A stretch of DNA of 64,000 bases from positions 2,594,535 to 2,658,534 of the forward strand of contig ML681992.1 in assembly GCA_007922195.1 (NCBI GenBank). Reading direction: 5' to 3'. Shown piece after piece: positions 1 through 10,949 of this stretch; within the stretch, counting starts at the first letter, position 1, and each line of letters opens with the position of its first letter. The stretch is from Podocnemis expansa. Lineage: Eukaryota > Chordata > Testudines > Podocnemididae. The notes beneath the pieces were generated by a model. It was not told where the DNA came from and made no database searches. It saw nothing but the letters and a program-made list of their open reading frames with translations. The position numbers and the translations under genes are program-made.

Positions 1-66
<66 letters not shown>
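1..66. repeat. (CA)n microsatellite
   Basis: An uninterrupted run of CA dinucleotides starts at the window edge, so its true length is not visible. It abuts AT-rich sequence leading into a degraded LINE. Confidence 0.98.
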
Positions 67-71
<5 letters not shown>

Positions 72-349
72 GAAAGTATCATCAGTTCACTGCAAATCTC
101 AAGGAAGCTATGTCATCAATTGCATCTCCCCAAAGTACTGATACACCATTAAAAACACTCAAAATGACATTTGGTAAAGGTGTAATTTTAGCTTTTAGTA
201 AAATGAGTATACAGATAAAGGCTGGTTTGCAAAAATTCTCCCAATTTATGGAAGCAACGTATATCTCTGCTACAACATGAAATCCTCTTGAGGCATATGC
301 TAACCTCATATTGGACAAGAGTGCACTGTAAAGAACAGGAACACAATGT

Positions 350-2050
350 GTTCAATCATACTGGCTTTGTTTATGTGAGAGGATATAAGCATCCCTTGAG
401 AATGGAGATCTAAGAGAATTATTTGATGAAATCAAGAAAGCAATAGGTTCTTCAGGCAAGATGACTGCTGCACTCAAACATTCTTAACAGTGACATCATA
501 ATTGACAAAAGCAGATGAACACAAACCCATCACAAACTCTTGATGTGAAGCCACTGTTTCTGAACCAGCATTGAATGAAATCAGCAGAGACTTGACTATT
601 GAAGAGTTTGATGTAGAGCCATCGACTAGCTTGAAAACACAATCACTTCTGTAGCACCGAAAAAGCTTAGGGAAAAGAAGGAATTCCAGTTAAATTACTG
701 AAGGACAGAGGATAGTTTGTGCTTAAACAACTGCACAATATCTTGGTTGCCTAATGAACGGGAAGAAGGGTTACCAGAGTCTTTTGATCTGGTCAGCACA
801 AAGGACCTTTTCCAAATGATTGAGAAAATTGTTTGTTCACTTGCCCTCATACATTTCAATCAATCCTTCCGTGATGACAGGAAGGCTACAGTCCAATATC
901 ATAATGATCAATCTGACAGCTAAGAAATCCAATCTGGTGTCAACTAGAAATGTGTTTTGGCACTCGGGTTCTTCTTTCCACTGCTTCATTATGTTTTGTC
1001 ACCTAATGCTGAGATCAGATAGAAAAATCTTTAACACTGAATGTCTAAGAGCAGAATGCACACTCAAGCACTTGATAAAATAACTTCTTTTCACCAATAA
1101 TACAGGTCTCATTACACACAGAGAAGAGGTGCTCCAGCAAATTTGCAGTAGCCTTATGCTAGTATATGATGAATTTTGACTAACCAGCAGTCTAAAGAAG
1201 ACTGACTGTGGCATGAAGTGTGTCCACAAGAAGTTTTATTTCCTTTTTATTTTTTATTTTTTATTATTTTTTATAGATATCAACAAGCTAGAAATTGTGC
1301 ATAAGTTCTTCCCATTGGGATCAATACTATCAGATAATTTATCTCTGGATGACCTGCTTAATTCTCACATTGGAGAGGCAGAAACCACATTAGGCCAACT
1401 GATCCAAGGGCATGTGGAATAACAGGAAACTGAGACTGAATACTAAGATAGGTTCTAGTACTTGTGTGTTTGAGCATGTGTGCTGTATGATGATGAGATC
1501 TGGACCACCTACAGCAGACAGGAGAGCTTTAAAACATTCCATATCTGTTGTCTTCATTGTGTTCTAAATATCACATGGGAAACCAAATTACTTGAGACAG
1601 CAAAATTGTCAAGTCAAATCACTATTCTCAAACACATATTTTCATTGGCTTGGTCATCTGCACCAGATGGATGAAGGAGGCATTCCAAAGGCTCTCCTGT
1701 AGGAAAAACATGTGGAGGTTGCAGGCCACTTAGCTGAACCAGAATCACTTTTAAAGATATTTCCAGGATGGATCTGAAAACTTTAACCATGAGCACCACA
1801 AGCGGAAAAGATGAAGCTAGCAGTAGGCAACACTGAAAGTCTGTGCTGTGCTAGGGAGTCAAAGAGGCTAAAGAGAAGTGGTTGAGAGAGAATGAAATGA
1901 AGAGTTAAGAGGAAAGCCCAGCAAGCCTCAAGTGCTAGTAGTGCCCCAACTTCATTTTCTGGCCCTGTGCTTTGCACTTGCACTATTTGTGGCAAAGACT
2001 GTCATTTGAGGATTGGAATATTTACCCAGCTCGTGCTGCTGCAGCATGAC
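350..2050 (+). pseudogene. Dead LINE reverse-transcriptase ORF with C-terminal zinc-finger-like motif
   Basis: Plus-strand translation, read across several frames, follows the order of a non-LTR retrotransposon ORF2. An RT portion reads DLFQMIEKI near 805. The catalytic box position reads LLFTNNTGLITHREE near 1085, where LFADD is expected, so the metal-binding aspartates are gone. Post-RT blocks follow: KFFPLGSILSDNLSLDDL near 1300, YDDEIWTTYSRQESFKTFH near 1485, and an LGHxxxMDxGxIPK-like block near 1650. The C-terminus reads CTICGKDCHLRIGIFTQ near 1978, the cysteine cluster plus RIGLxSH tail seen in one class of animal LINE ORF2. Stops and frameshifts separate all blocks. A T-rich stretch sits near 1240-1275. 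The clade (possibly RTE-like) is not assigned. The copy is old and cannot be active. Confidence 0.75.
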
Positions 2051-3780
2051 ACAAAGTAACTGAACTGTTTTAGTGCATGTATCATCATTTTTTTTTGAGA
2101 CAGTTGCCATTCCTGACTGATATATAATTAAAAAAAAATGCCCACTGCAATATTCAGATTAACATCTGATATTTCTTTAAAGTCCCTGAAGAAACCAGTG
2201 CAGTATACTCTAATGTACATTATATGTACTTATACTAATTAGTGCAAAAATGTATTTTTTCTGATTTTATTAAAGATACTTTAGTGTCCAGGAAACATCT
2301 AAATGGTGAGCAGAATGTAGTTAATACATCTTTATTTTCATTATATGCACTCTAAAACCTGACCTTTAAAATAAAAAAGCAAAGAAAAGCAAGTGTGTTT
2401 TATTCATGGCTTGGAGTTTCCAGTACCGTATGATTGACACAGAAAGAAATATTATGTTGTAGTAGTCTATGGTAGACAGGCCCAGGGCTATTCAGATGAG
2501 AGAACTAATAACCATGCTGGCAAAAGAAATTTCTTATTAAAACCTTGTTAAAGAACTACAATAATTCATTAAGGGCTATATCATTATAAAAATCCATCAT
2601 GGTTATCGACTGCTTCCCAGGGCTTCGGTTTAGTAAAGTTTGACATGCCCTTTATGCTCTGAAATTAGGTAAAGCTAAAAATGATTTATGCATAAAAATG
2701 TTAGACATTTTATAAAGCACAAAAATAACTATGAGCTCCTTCCCTAACCTTGACCCAATATCTCAGGGGTTCACAGCCCAATAAAAAAAAAGTTTAGGAG
2801 TGGACAGTTTAAAGCCTTATGTATTTCAATGGGCCAATCCTAGTTCTAATACAGTTAGTGAGATTGGTGAAAGCAGGATTTGTCCCAGGGAAAAAACAGT
2901 CTTATGAGAAAAACTGCAGGCAATGTGAAACTGGACTGATTAAATGAGACCAGGAAAAACACCAGATGTGAGCAAGCATGCTGATTTAAAATGTCATGGT
3001 AAAATTGAAAGAAAGTATTTTGCAGGACTAATTTCTTTCCTTGCTCCATGCATTGTTTCGCTTCTGGCTAAAATTATGTAAATCTTCTCCTGGCAAAAAT
3101 GATTTATTATTTAAAAGCATTTAGGAAAATGGGATCAGGTGAAATATAAGTTTATTAAAGGTGCCCTCAAAAAAGTACAAACAAGCATGCAGAAATGTAC
3201 CAAATCCTTGCCATATGAATTTACGAGTGCTACAAATTGGTATTGTGGGGACCACAGTCACTAGGAACTTAATGGTAACATAGGCTCTAGAATTCAGACC
3301 TACGGTACTTTAGAAGTGCATACTCTTATAACCAGAATTAAAGGAGACTTTCTGTTAGCTGTTAATGTTTTAGGTTTAACAGGAAATGAGCTAGTCTGAT
3401 TTCATCTAGTAGTCATCAATGGTGCACCTGCACAGTCGCCAGTCTATTACTTGTACACGGCCAGATGTTTCTCAAGTATGCAATTTTTCATACAGATCAT
3501 TAAAATAATGTTGAATTTTATTGGATGCCAGTGTCAGATTTCTTACAGAATGTTTAGACTAGATAATTTTTCCCATTAATGCTGAAATTAACAACCATTC
3601 AAGGTGAAGTGGCCCATTATCACCCTTACAGTAAAAGGAAGGAAAGGAAGAGTAGTGGTGGCAGGAGAAACTGAGGAAGAGACGTTAGTGGGTTACAGAA
3701 TATTGTAATAAACCATAAATCCAGTATCTCTATTCAATCAATGATTATTTGTGTCTAATGAAGCTACACATTTAGTCTCT
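2051..3780. other. AT-rich interval, no feature recognised
   Basis: No coding exon, RNA gene or repeat family is recognisable here. Open frames are short and lack domain motifs. Ancient unrecognisable repeats cannot be excluded. Confidence 0.5.
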
Positions 3781-4105
3781 TAGGCTTATCTTTTGCAAGT
3801 GTTCATATTTTCTTCGAGATGAGGATTGGGAGGTCAGATAGAGAATGATCACTGTGTGAAAAGTGTTCACCCACAGGTGAGAGGGTGTTTTTCATTTTCC
3901 TGTGTGAGTTCTTTCAAGAGCATAGCTGTTGTTGGGACATTTAGTGCATTGGATGAAGTATTCCACATATTGCGATAGGCATATGTAGGACCAAAGGATC
4001 TTCAGAGGTTTGTTGTGGGGAGTGTCGATCATCATTTGTCTTTTAGGTTTTGCATTTGTTCTGTCTGGATCTAGTACTGCTTTAAGTTTGTGTGTCCTGG
4101 TCTGT
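3781..4105 (-). pseudogene. Penelope-like element fragment (GIY-YIG region), copy 1
   Basis: Read on the minus strand, the stretch around 3936-3961 gives YFIQCTKCPNNSYA. This matches the N-terminal beta-strand and cysteine pair of the GIY-YIG endonuclease domain that ends vertebrate Penelope-like retroelement proteins. The expected following block (glycine-rich YVGET type) is deleted and the frame breaks. Downstream sequence resembles the residues after the nuclease core. Only about 100 codons remain, with a stop and a frameshift. Sequence upstream on the minus strand (4106-4270) is not recognisable. It belongs to a different sublineage from the copy at 7645-8160. Confidence 0.65.
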
Positions 4106-4334
4106 ACTCATAGATCGAATGGAGACACTGGCTTTATTGCCTATTACAATAACCTGTAACCCATTAAGAACTATGCCCATCTGCTTCCCCTGCTTACCAA
4201 GCTTCCTCTTCCTTATTACTGGAGAGATGATAATGGGCCACTTCACCTTGAATGAGTCCTTAAACATGAGCTAACTATATGATACACAATTTGTTCAAAT
4301 TTTGTATTTAGCACTGACACTTCATGTAGTTTCC

Positions 4335-4432
4335 CAGACATGAAGAAGAGTTCTTTGTAAGCTTGAAAGCTTGTCTCTCTTAGACCAATAAAATATTAGC
4401 TCACCCACCTTGTCTCTGTATGGGTCATTATG
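4335..4432 (+). repeat. Reptile interspersed repeat fragment, unclassified
   Basis: The block running from AGAGTTCTTTGTAAGC to CTCACCCACCTTGTCTC resembles a repeat I recall as widespread in turtles and crocodilians. There are no clear termini or duplications, and the family is not named. Confidence 0.4.
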
Positions 4433-5049
4433 TCTACAGGGAGAGAGTTTCTGCTGTCATCCTTTGGCTGCTTAGATAGTTGTCTGGATGAACTGGTGAT
4501 TTTTTACTCCTATGTTCTGCTTGCTGTTATTTCTTTGTTATAACTTCTTAGTACACACTGTGCAAGTATTTTCCTCTATCATATATTTCAGTGCCTCTGA
4601 GTTGCATAAACATTACTAAGCCCATGAATCTGGGTTGATAATTCAAAGACTACAAATTCAGTTATTCAAACATCTCTTTTAGTTAGGAAGTAATTCAGTG
4701 TTTGACATGATGTCTGGTTGTTTTGTTCCCTTCATATGATGCCATTGGCAACTAGGGTCATATGCTGCATGACTTGCTATCACATACATGTTCTTATCCC
4801 CATGATTCTCAGTGTAGTGTGCTGACAGGTCAACAGAATAGATTCACTGATGCCTATCTGCTAGCACCTCTTCTTTCAGGCAGTGGAAAGTTCCCTAGCT
4901 TGAATTAGTTCCTGGGTGACATGATTCCTACAAACGAAAATGTGTCCACAGCTTTTCAGTTATCACCTTTCTCCCTTATTGGGACATGGATTTCTTTAGG
5001 CAATGCCAATCAGTTCTGATTTTGAATTGAAGTCCCTGTTTGGTTTAAG
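4433..5049. other. No feature recognised
   Basis: AT-rich sequence with many stops in all frames and no recognisable motif. Confidence 0.4.
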
Positions 5050-5742
5050 GGAATACATAGTAACCTAGACAAATTGGAGGACTGGGCCAAAAGAAATCTG
5101 TCAACAAGTACAAGTCTCAAGTCCTGTGCTTAGGATGAAAGGAAGAATCCCATGCACTGATACAGACTGGGTGTTGACTGGCTGTGCAGCAGTTCTGAAG
5201 AAAAAGACCAGGTGGTTACAGTGAACAAGACACTAGATATGAGCCAACAGTGTGCTCTTACTGCAAAGAAATAATATGGACTGTTGGACTGCATTAGTCG
5301 GAGCATTTCTAGCAGGTAGATGGAAATGATTATTCCACTCTATTTCACACTGGTGAGGCCAAATTGGACTTATTGTGTCCAGTTATGAGACCCACCCCCC
5401 ACATACACACTACAGAAAGGATGTCGACAAAGTAGAGAGTCCAGATGAGGGCAATGAAAATGATTAGGGAGCTGGAGCACATGACATATAAGGAGAGACT
5501 GAGGGAACTCAAACTGTCGTGGGGGAGGTCTAGTTTGGATATTAGCAAAACTCTTTTTCACTAGGACAGTGGTGAAGCATTGGAAAGGTGATGAAATCTC
5601 CATCCTTAGATGTTTTTAAGGGCAAGTTTGACAAAGCTCTGTTTGTGATGATTCAATTGAAGTAAGTCATTCTTTGTGCAGCGGGCTGTACTAGATAAAT
5701 TTGTGATGTCCCTTCCATCCCTAATCTATGATTCTATAATTC
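5050..5742 (+). repeat. CR1 LINE 3' portion, degraded
   Basis: The plus strand carries the CR1 order: a DxLxxWxKxN-like block near 5075, a QQCALTAKK-like block near 5245, an RPHLEYC-equivalent near 5350, then the 3' segment ending in the CR1 octamer-type tail (ATCTATGATTCTATAATT) at about 5742. Frameshifts are numerous and the ORF is broken throughout. A C-rich and CA-containing patch near 5393-5412 interrupts the RT block. Confidence 0.85.
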
Positions 5743-6146
5743 CATTTTCTTGCAGGGTGTGAGTGTTGTTTTTTTGTGAATCTGGTTTTGCATAGCAGTT
5801 GCTTCAGCTGGATTGGAGGTTGGGGTTGTATGTGACTGCTACGTAAGTGACCCTTCTCCCTATTTCAGTTTAACACATTTTGGCGGGCATTTCTCATTCC
5901 CTATTTTTTTTTTCTATTTTGTGCTAAATGAGATGATGTGGACTGTATGCAAGGAGCTTAGAGCATCTGTAATGATGGGGACTACAGAAACAAAATACAA
6001 ATAATTTACCATTACATTTATCTGTACATTATTGCTCAGATTTCTGAAGGCTGACAGTTTCAAAGCCAAACAGGAATTCTCATTGGGTAGCCAAATCTTG
6101 TGGCTGGCTTTAGAAATCTCAGTCATAATGTAATGGGGCACACTCA
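5743..6146. other. No feature recognised
   Basis: AT-rich interval between a CR1 tail and a MITE end. A T tract lies at 5903-5913. Confidence 0.4.
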
Positions 6147-6360
6147 GGTCTGGTCTATACTACACAGTTTTGTCAACAAAAGTCAGCTTTATTGACAAAA
6201 CAATAGGGTGTACACACTGAAATGTTCCTCCTGCTGATGTAAGTCTGATGCTATGCTGACACAAAACAACTTCAAGGAGAGGCATAGGGCTTATGTTGGT
6301 GTAGTTAGGGAGATGCCGTGTCTCTATCCACACTATATTCATTACATGTGCTGCTGACTC
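6147..6360 (+). mobile_element. MITE fragment, one end visible
   Basis: It begins with a CTGGTCTATACTACAC-type terminus followed by a short inverted pair around TTGTCAACAAAAGTC and TTGACAAAAC, then a MITE-like body. The 3' terminus is missing and a T tract (6361-6376) follows, so it is truncated. It is related in terminal style, not in body, to the other MITEs here. Confidence 0.55.
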
Positions 6361-6439
6361 TTTTTTTTTTTTTTTCACATCACTGTGAAACTGCGAAGAA
6401 AGCAGGGCAGCTAGAGCCTATCTGCTCTGTCCTTCACTC

Positions 6440-7123
6440 CTGTGTATGATTATAAGTCGTCAATGTGATGTGGTGGTAGAAAAAGCTAATGCGGTCCTAG
6501 ATTGCATCAGATGAGGTATTTCCATTAGACACAGGGAGGTTAGTATCATTATACAAGGCATTGGTTAGACCTTATCTGGAATACTGTGTGCAGTTCTGGT
6601 CATCCATATTTAAGAAACATGAATTCAAACTGGAACAGGTGCAGAGCTATTATGATGATCCGAGGCATGGAAATCATGCCTTATGATGGGAGGCTCAAAG
6701 AGCGTGGCTTGTTTAGCCTAATGCAAAGAAGGCAAAAAGATGACATGATTGCTCTCTACAAATACATTAGAGGGATAAATACCAGGGAGAAAAGAGTTAG
6801 CAGCAATGTGGACACAGGAACAAATGGATATAATCTGGCCATCAAGAAGTTTAAATGTGAAAATAGTTGAAGGTTTATAACCAGCTGGGGATTAGAGTTC
6901 TGGAACAGCCTTTCAAAGAAATCACTAGGGACAAGAAACTTAGCTGGCTTCACAACTGAGCTTGATAAGTTTATGGAGGGTATGTTATGATGGGATAGCC
7001 AAATCTAGCAATTAACTGGTCTTTGACTATTAGTGATAAATATGCCCAGTACCGTGTAATGAGATGTTTGATGGGGTGGATTCTGAGTTAATACAGAGAA
7101 TTCTTTCTGGTTGTTTGATTGGG
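6440..7123 (+). repeat. CR1 LINE 3' portion truncated by a MITE
   Basis: The plus strand carries the CR1 RT C-terminus ([16 protein letters not shown] block near 6570-6600, RxGLFSLMQRRQKDDMIALYKYI near 6700-6770) and part of the 3' UTR up to TTCTTTCTGG near 7110. The remaining roughly 250 bp of CR1 3' UTR are absent. A GC-rich MITE begins at about 7124, and beyond it lies a Penelope fragment, not CR1, so this junction involved a deletion or rearrangement. Confidence 0.85.
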
Positions 7124-7638
7124 GGTGTCAGGGGTGCAGCCCGGCCTGCGGGCTGAGCCCCGTGCCCCCGACCCGCTGGGGGTGTCGGGGGGGGCAGCCC
7201 TGGCTGCACGCTGAGCCCCGTGCCCCCAACCCGCCGGGGGTGTCGGGGGGGCAGCCCGGGTTGGGGGGTGGGCCCGGCGCCCCAGACCCGCGGGGGGTGT
7301 CGGGGGGCAGCTCTGGAGGGGGGCCGAGCCACCCCGCAGTGGTTCACCCCCCTGCCAGTGGCTGCAGCCCCCTTTCTGGGGTTGCAGTCCCCTTTCTGGG
7401 GTTGCAGGGTCAGCCGCAGCAGCGGCTCACCCCCAGGGGGCTGCAGCCCCCTTCAGCAGGAAATGAAATAGCAAGTTCGCCATGCGAACTTGCTATTTCG
7501 TTTCCCATGTTTTTCCTTAATTCGAATTAACAAACTGTTAATTCAAATTAAGTTATTTCAAAATAAGGTGTTATTTCAAAACAAGTTGTTTCAACACAAC
7601 TTGTTTTGAAATAGCCATCTGCGTGTGAATACAGCCAT
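7124..7638 (-). mobile_element. PIF/Harbinger-type MITE, minus orientation, one end missing
   Basis: The recognisable terminus is at 7638, where the minus strand begins GGCTGTATTCACACG, a variant of the GGSTATGTCTACAC end found in the other MITEs. From there inward come TTTCGAA/TTTTGAAATA palindromic modules, a perfect 16-bp stem with a 3-nt loop (7465-7480 and 7484-7499), then a strongly GC-rich interior of imperfect repeats. This is the mirror of the plus-oriented element at 36857-37693. The distal terminus is missing at about 7124. Confidence 0.7.
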
Positions 7639-7644
7639 AGTCTT

Positions 7645-8160
7645 TATTCAGGCCTGAGTCCTCAGAGTCAACTATGCATATAGATTCTAATTCCGGAGTT
7701 TTCTCTTTGAAGTTTTGATTTATTGTCCATTAGTTTGTACACAGATATTAACAAATCATCAATGGAGTGCGCACGGAGATTGAAGTGTTCCTCTACAGGT
7801 TTTGACTGTTCTTATTTGTGATATTAGATTTGTGTCCATTTTTTTTTCTTCTGCATAGAGACTGTCCTGTTTATCTAATGTATAAGGCAAGGGGGCATTT
7901 CTGGACATCACAGAATAAATCACATTGGTGGATGAGCAGGTGAATGAGCCTTTGATGGAGTAGTTGATTTGTTTAAGTCCCATGATGGTGTCTTTTGTGC
8001 AGATATGTGGGCAAAGTTAGCAACATGCTTTGTTGTAGAGATATGTACTTGCCTTAATGTTTCTATTGTTAGGTTTGTAGTTACTGGTGAGTATCTGCTT
8101 AAAGTTGGGGGCTGTCTGTAGGTTAGGAAAGGTCTCTCTCCCAAGGCCTGAGAAAGTGAG
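7645..8160 (-). pseudogene. Penelope-like element fragment (RT C-terminus plus GIY-YIG), copy 2
   Basis: On the minus strand, 8144 to about 8040 gives the RPFLTYRQPP block typical of the RT-to-nuclease linker of vertebrate Penelope-like proteins. About 7950 gives a GSFTCSSTNVIYSVM block, the start of the GIY-YIG fold, followed by an LDKQDSL remnant of the glycine-rich catalytic loop. Sequence near 7750-7790 gives the post-nuclease EEHFN-type segment. At least two frameshifts separate the blocks and an A-rich slip occurs near 7840. Penelope elements replicate by target-primed reverse transcription, and this copy is inactive. It is clearly diverged from the copy at 3781-4105, so two sublineages lie within 4 kb. 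Confidence 0.7.
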
Positions 8161-9668
8161 GGATAAAAATACTGAAGTATAGTACTTCACTTAATGCATA
8201 TGTGGATTATAACAGAGCTGCACTTTTGGACTACAAGCAGACAACTAGATCTGGATCAGATTTGCTGCTGTAGTGATGTAAAGCACTCATAAACCATTTT
8301 AAGTGGTTCATTTAGCTGAGCTTATGGTGGTTTTGCATCACAGGAGTGACACAAGATAGTTTAGACAATTGAATTGTACTCTGGCGCAGCTATGGCTGTA
8401 CCATCATGACCCTTCCTGGTAGCATAGGGTGCTACAGGTGTTTCAGTTTACTTGGTGTGAAAGTCTGGTCAGAGCAGGCAGCCAATGCTGGAAGCTCAGC
8501 CTCAGTATTAAATAAGTAAACAATAAACACAGGGGTTTTTTTGGCTCTCTGTACCTTAAACAAACATCAGAGATAATTGCCTGGTCACAGTGCTTTTAAC
8601 CAAGAACCTGACCTGGTGGTGAGTTCTGGACGAGTATGGAGAAAGAGCCCACCCATCTCCTCTCCTATCCCAGCCTCACCCAGAACTCCCTGAGAGGATC
8701 ATAGACAAGCTTTAATCGGCTTGCTAGCATCCAGCTGATCAGTGTCTTCTCACCCTTTTTAGGCTTCTGGAGGATTAATTCTAGTTGACAGCCCAGCCTG
8801 AATGAGTTTATTTTTGGAGAAGGGTATCACGGCACCAGTGCCTCAAAGATGGTCTGGGGAAGAGGAGTCAGACTTTTGGAGGAGGTAGACTATCATCAGC
8901 CCCATTTTTACAATAGCTTTTCTACCTCTGTAGAAGTTCTGTACATGCTGCTTTTTGCTAAATACAAGAACAACCATACATTGTTTGATTTCCTTTACTT
9001 TCACTTATGGGTGAGAGAGCACAATGAGCATCTACTCTGAAATGTGCTGCGTCAACTCTGCCTTTTGCAAAATGCTGCAGATCTGCAGACTACTTTTAAA
9101 CTTAAAGGTGCAATTCAGAGTAAACAATGTCATAGCTCCATTCACACAGCAGGCATGTGGCAGCAGAACTAACAGCTTGTGCTGTCTCTGGAGAAGGGCA
9201 TGCATGCACTAAACACAGGAATGGCTTTTAGTTGAGATGCTACTGATGACCCGTTTTATCAAAGTGGCAGGTTAACTGGAGCCTGGGAACCAGACTTCTA
9301 AACACTTAAGGTTTTTTTTTTTTTTTTCTCCCTTTACTTTCTCTCTCCATCACATAGCTCCTTACAAGTGCTATCAGAACACACACAAAAAATCACCAAG
9401 CTGATCTAGTTCTGTGCTGGTTTTCATGCCTGTGGTGTTTTAGATTAATTTCAATGATATACCTCCACAGACAACTAGACAAGTAAAGAAAGAAATTCCC
9501 CAAATGGCACCCTATGTCTGATAGCAGTATTTAATAAAATAAACAGTGTGCATTTAAGTGATTTGTCCTCTGAGATAAGACTGAAGGAGTCCAGGAGATT
9601 TATCAAATGATCAAGGTTTTTTTGTTTTGTTTTGTTTTTTTTATGATAAAAGTTTGCCATTTTTTTTA

Positions 9669-9707
<39 letters not shown>

Positions 9708-9984
9708 CCTCTCTTTTCCCCACCAAAGAAAAGAAAAGAAGATGCCTCTATAACTGCAGTGGATAGCATTTATCAAATAAAATTGGACTTTATTGTTAAT
9801 TAACAAAGCTCCTTAGAAAATGAAGAGGAAATGATGGATTTTAGAGGAGTATACTATTTCTGTCTTTGAAATGTTTTTAAGACTTCCCTGCATGCACAGT
9901 ACTAAAAGAGAATCAAATATTTCAGTGGAATATTCTGAATGGTGTTTTGAGCCTAATTATCGGGATCTGGCCTCCATATGTGCA
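8161..9984. other. No gene recognised; simple repeats only
   Basis: Nothing domain-like is visible in six frames. Simple tracts include a T run at 9311-9328, T-rich sequence at 9617-9640 and the (CA)n listed separately. Confidence 0.5.
9674..9705. repeat. (CA)n microsatellite
   Basis: Sixteen uninterrupted AC units, preceded by a T-rich tract. Confidence 0.97.
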
Positions 9985-10937
9985 CAGAATCACAGAAGTC
10001 TAAGACCTGGCTGGAACTGCCATAGTTCATCTAGTCCAGTTAACTACACTCAAGGCAGAACTAAGTAATAACTAGATGATTCCCGCCAGGAGTTTCTCCA
10101 ATTTTTTCTTCAAAACCTCCAGTGATGGTGATTCCACAACCTCTCCATGTAATTTGTTCCAATACTTACTTGCCCAGACCGTTAGTTCTTAATGTCCAAC
10201 CTAAACCTTCCTTGCTAAAATTTAAGTCCACTACTTCTTGTCCTATGCACTGAGATTAAGAACAACAGTTTTTCGTCATTCTCCTTGTAACAACCTTTTA
10301 AGCACTTGAAAACTAATCAAGTCCCTCCTTAGTATTCTCTTCTTGACACTAAAACACAGTTCTTTCCATCTTTCCTCACAGATCATGTTTTCTAGCCTGT
10401 TAATAATTTTTATTTTCTTCAGGACTTTCTCCAATGTGTCCACATGTTTCCTGAAATGTGGCACCCAGCATTGGACACAATATTCCAGTTGAGCACAGGG
10501 AAAAGCAGAAGAATTATTTCTTGTGTCTGCTTACAACACTCCCCTAATACATCCCAGATTGATCTTGTGGGTTTTTTTTTTGTTTTTTTTTGCAACAGAG
10601 TTACACTGTTGCCTCATATTTATCGTGTGATCCACTATAATTCCTAGATCACTCTCCGTAGTGCTCTTTTGTAGGGAATCATTTCCCATTTTGCAGATGT
10701 GCAAAATTGATTGTTCCTCCTTAGATGGAGTACTTTGCATTGCTATTTATTGAATTTCATCCTATTTTCTTCAGCCATTTCTTCAGTTTCTCCAGATAAA
10801 TTTGAATTTTAATCCTTTCCTTCAAGGCATTTGCAATCCGTCTCAGCTTGGTATCATCCACAATCTTTGTAAGTGTACTGTGTATGCCATTATTCAAATC
10901 ACTTATAATATTGAACAGAACCAGAACTAAGATCTAT

Positions 10938-10949
10938 CTGTGCAGGACC
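10938..10949. repeat. 12-bp target-site duplication, left copy
   Basis: CTGTGCAGGACC, identical to 12399-12410. It belongs to the CR1 target sequence. Confidence 0.85.

Noticed and set aside
7030..7530. CpG-island-like GC block with long frames, possible promoter
   Set aside because: It is the GC-rich interior of a MITE copy; no transcription unit adjoins it.
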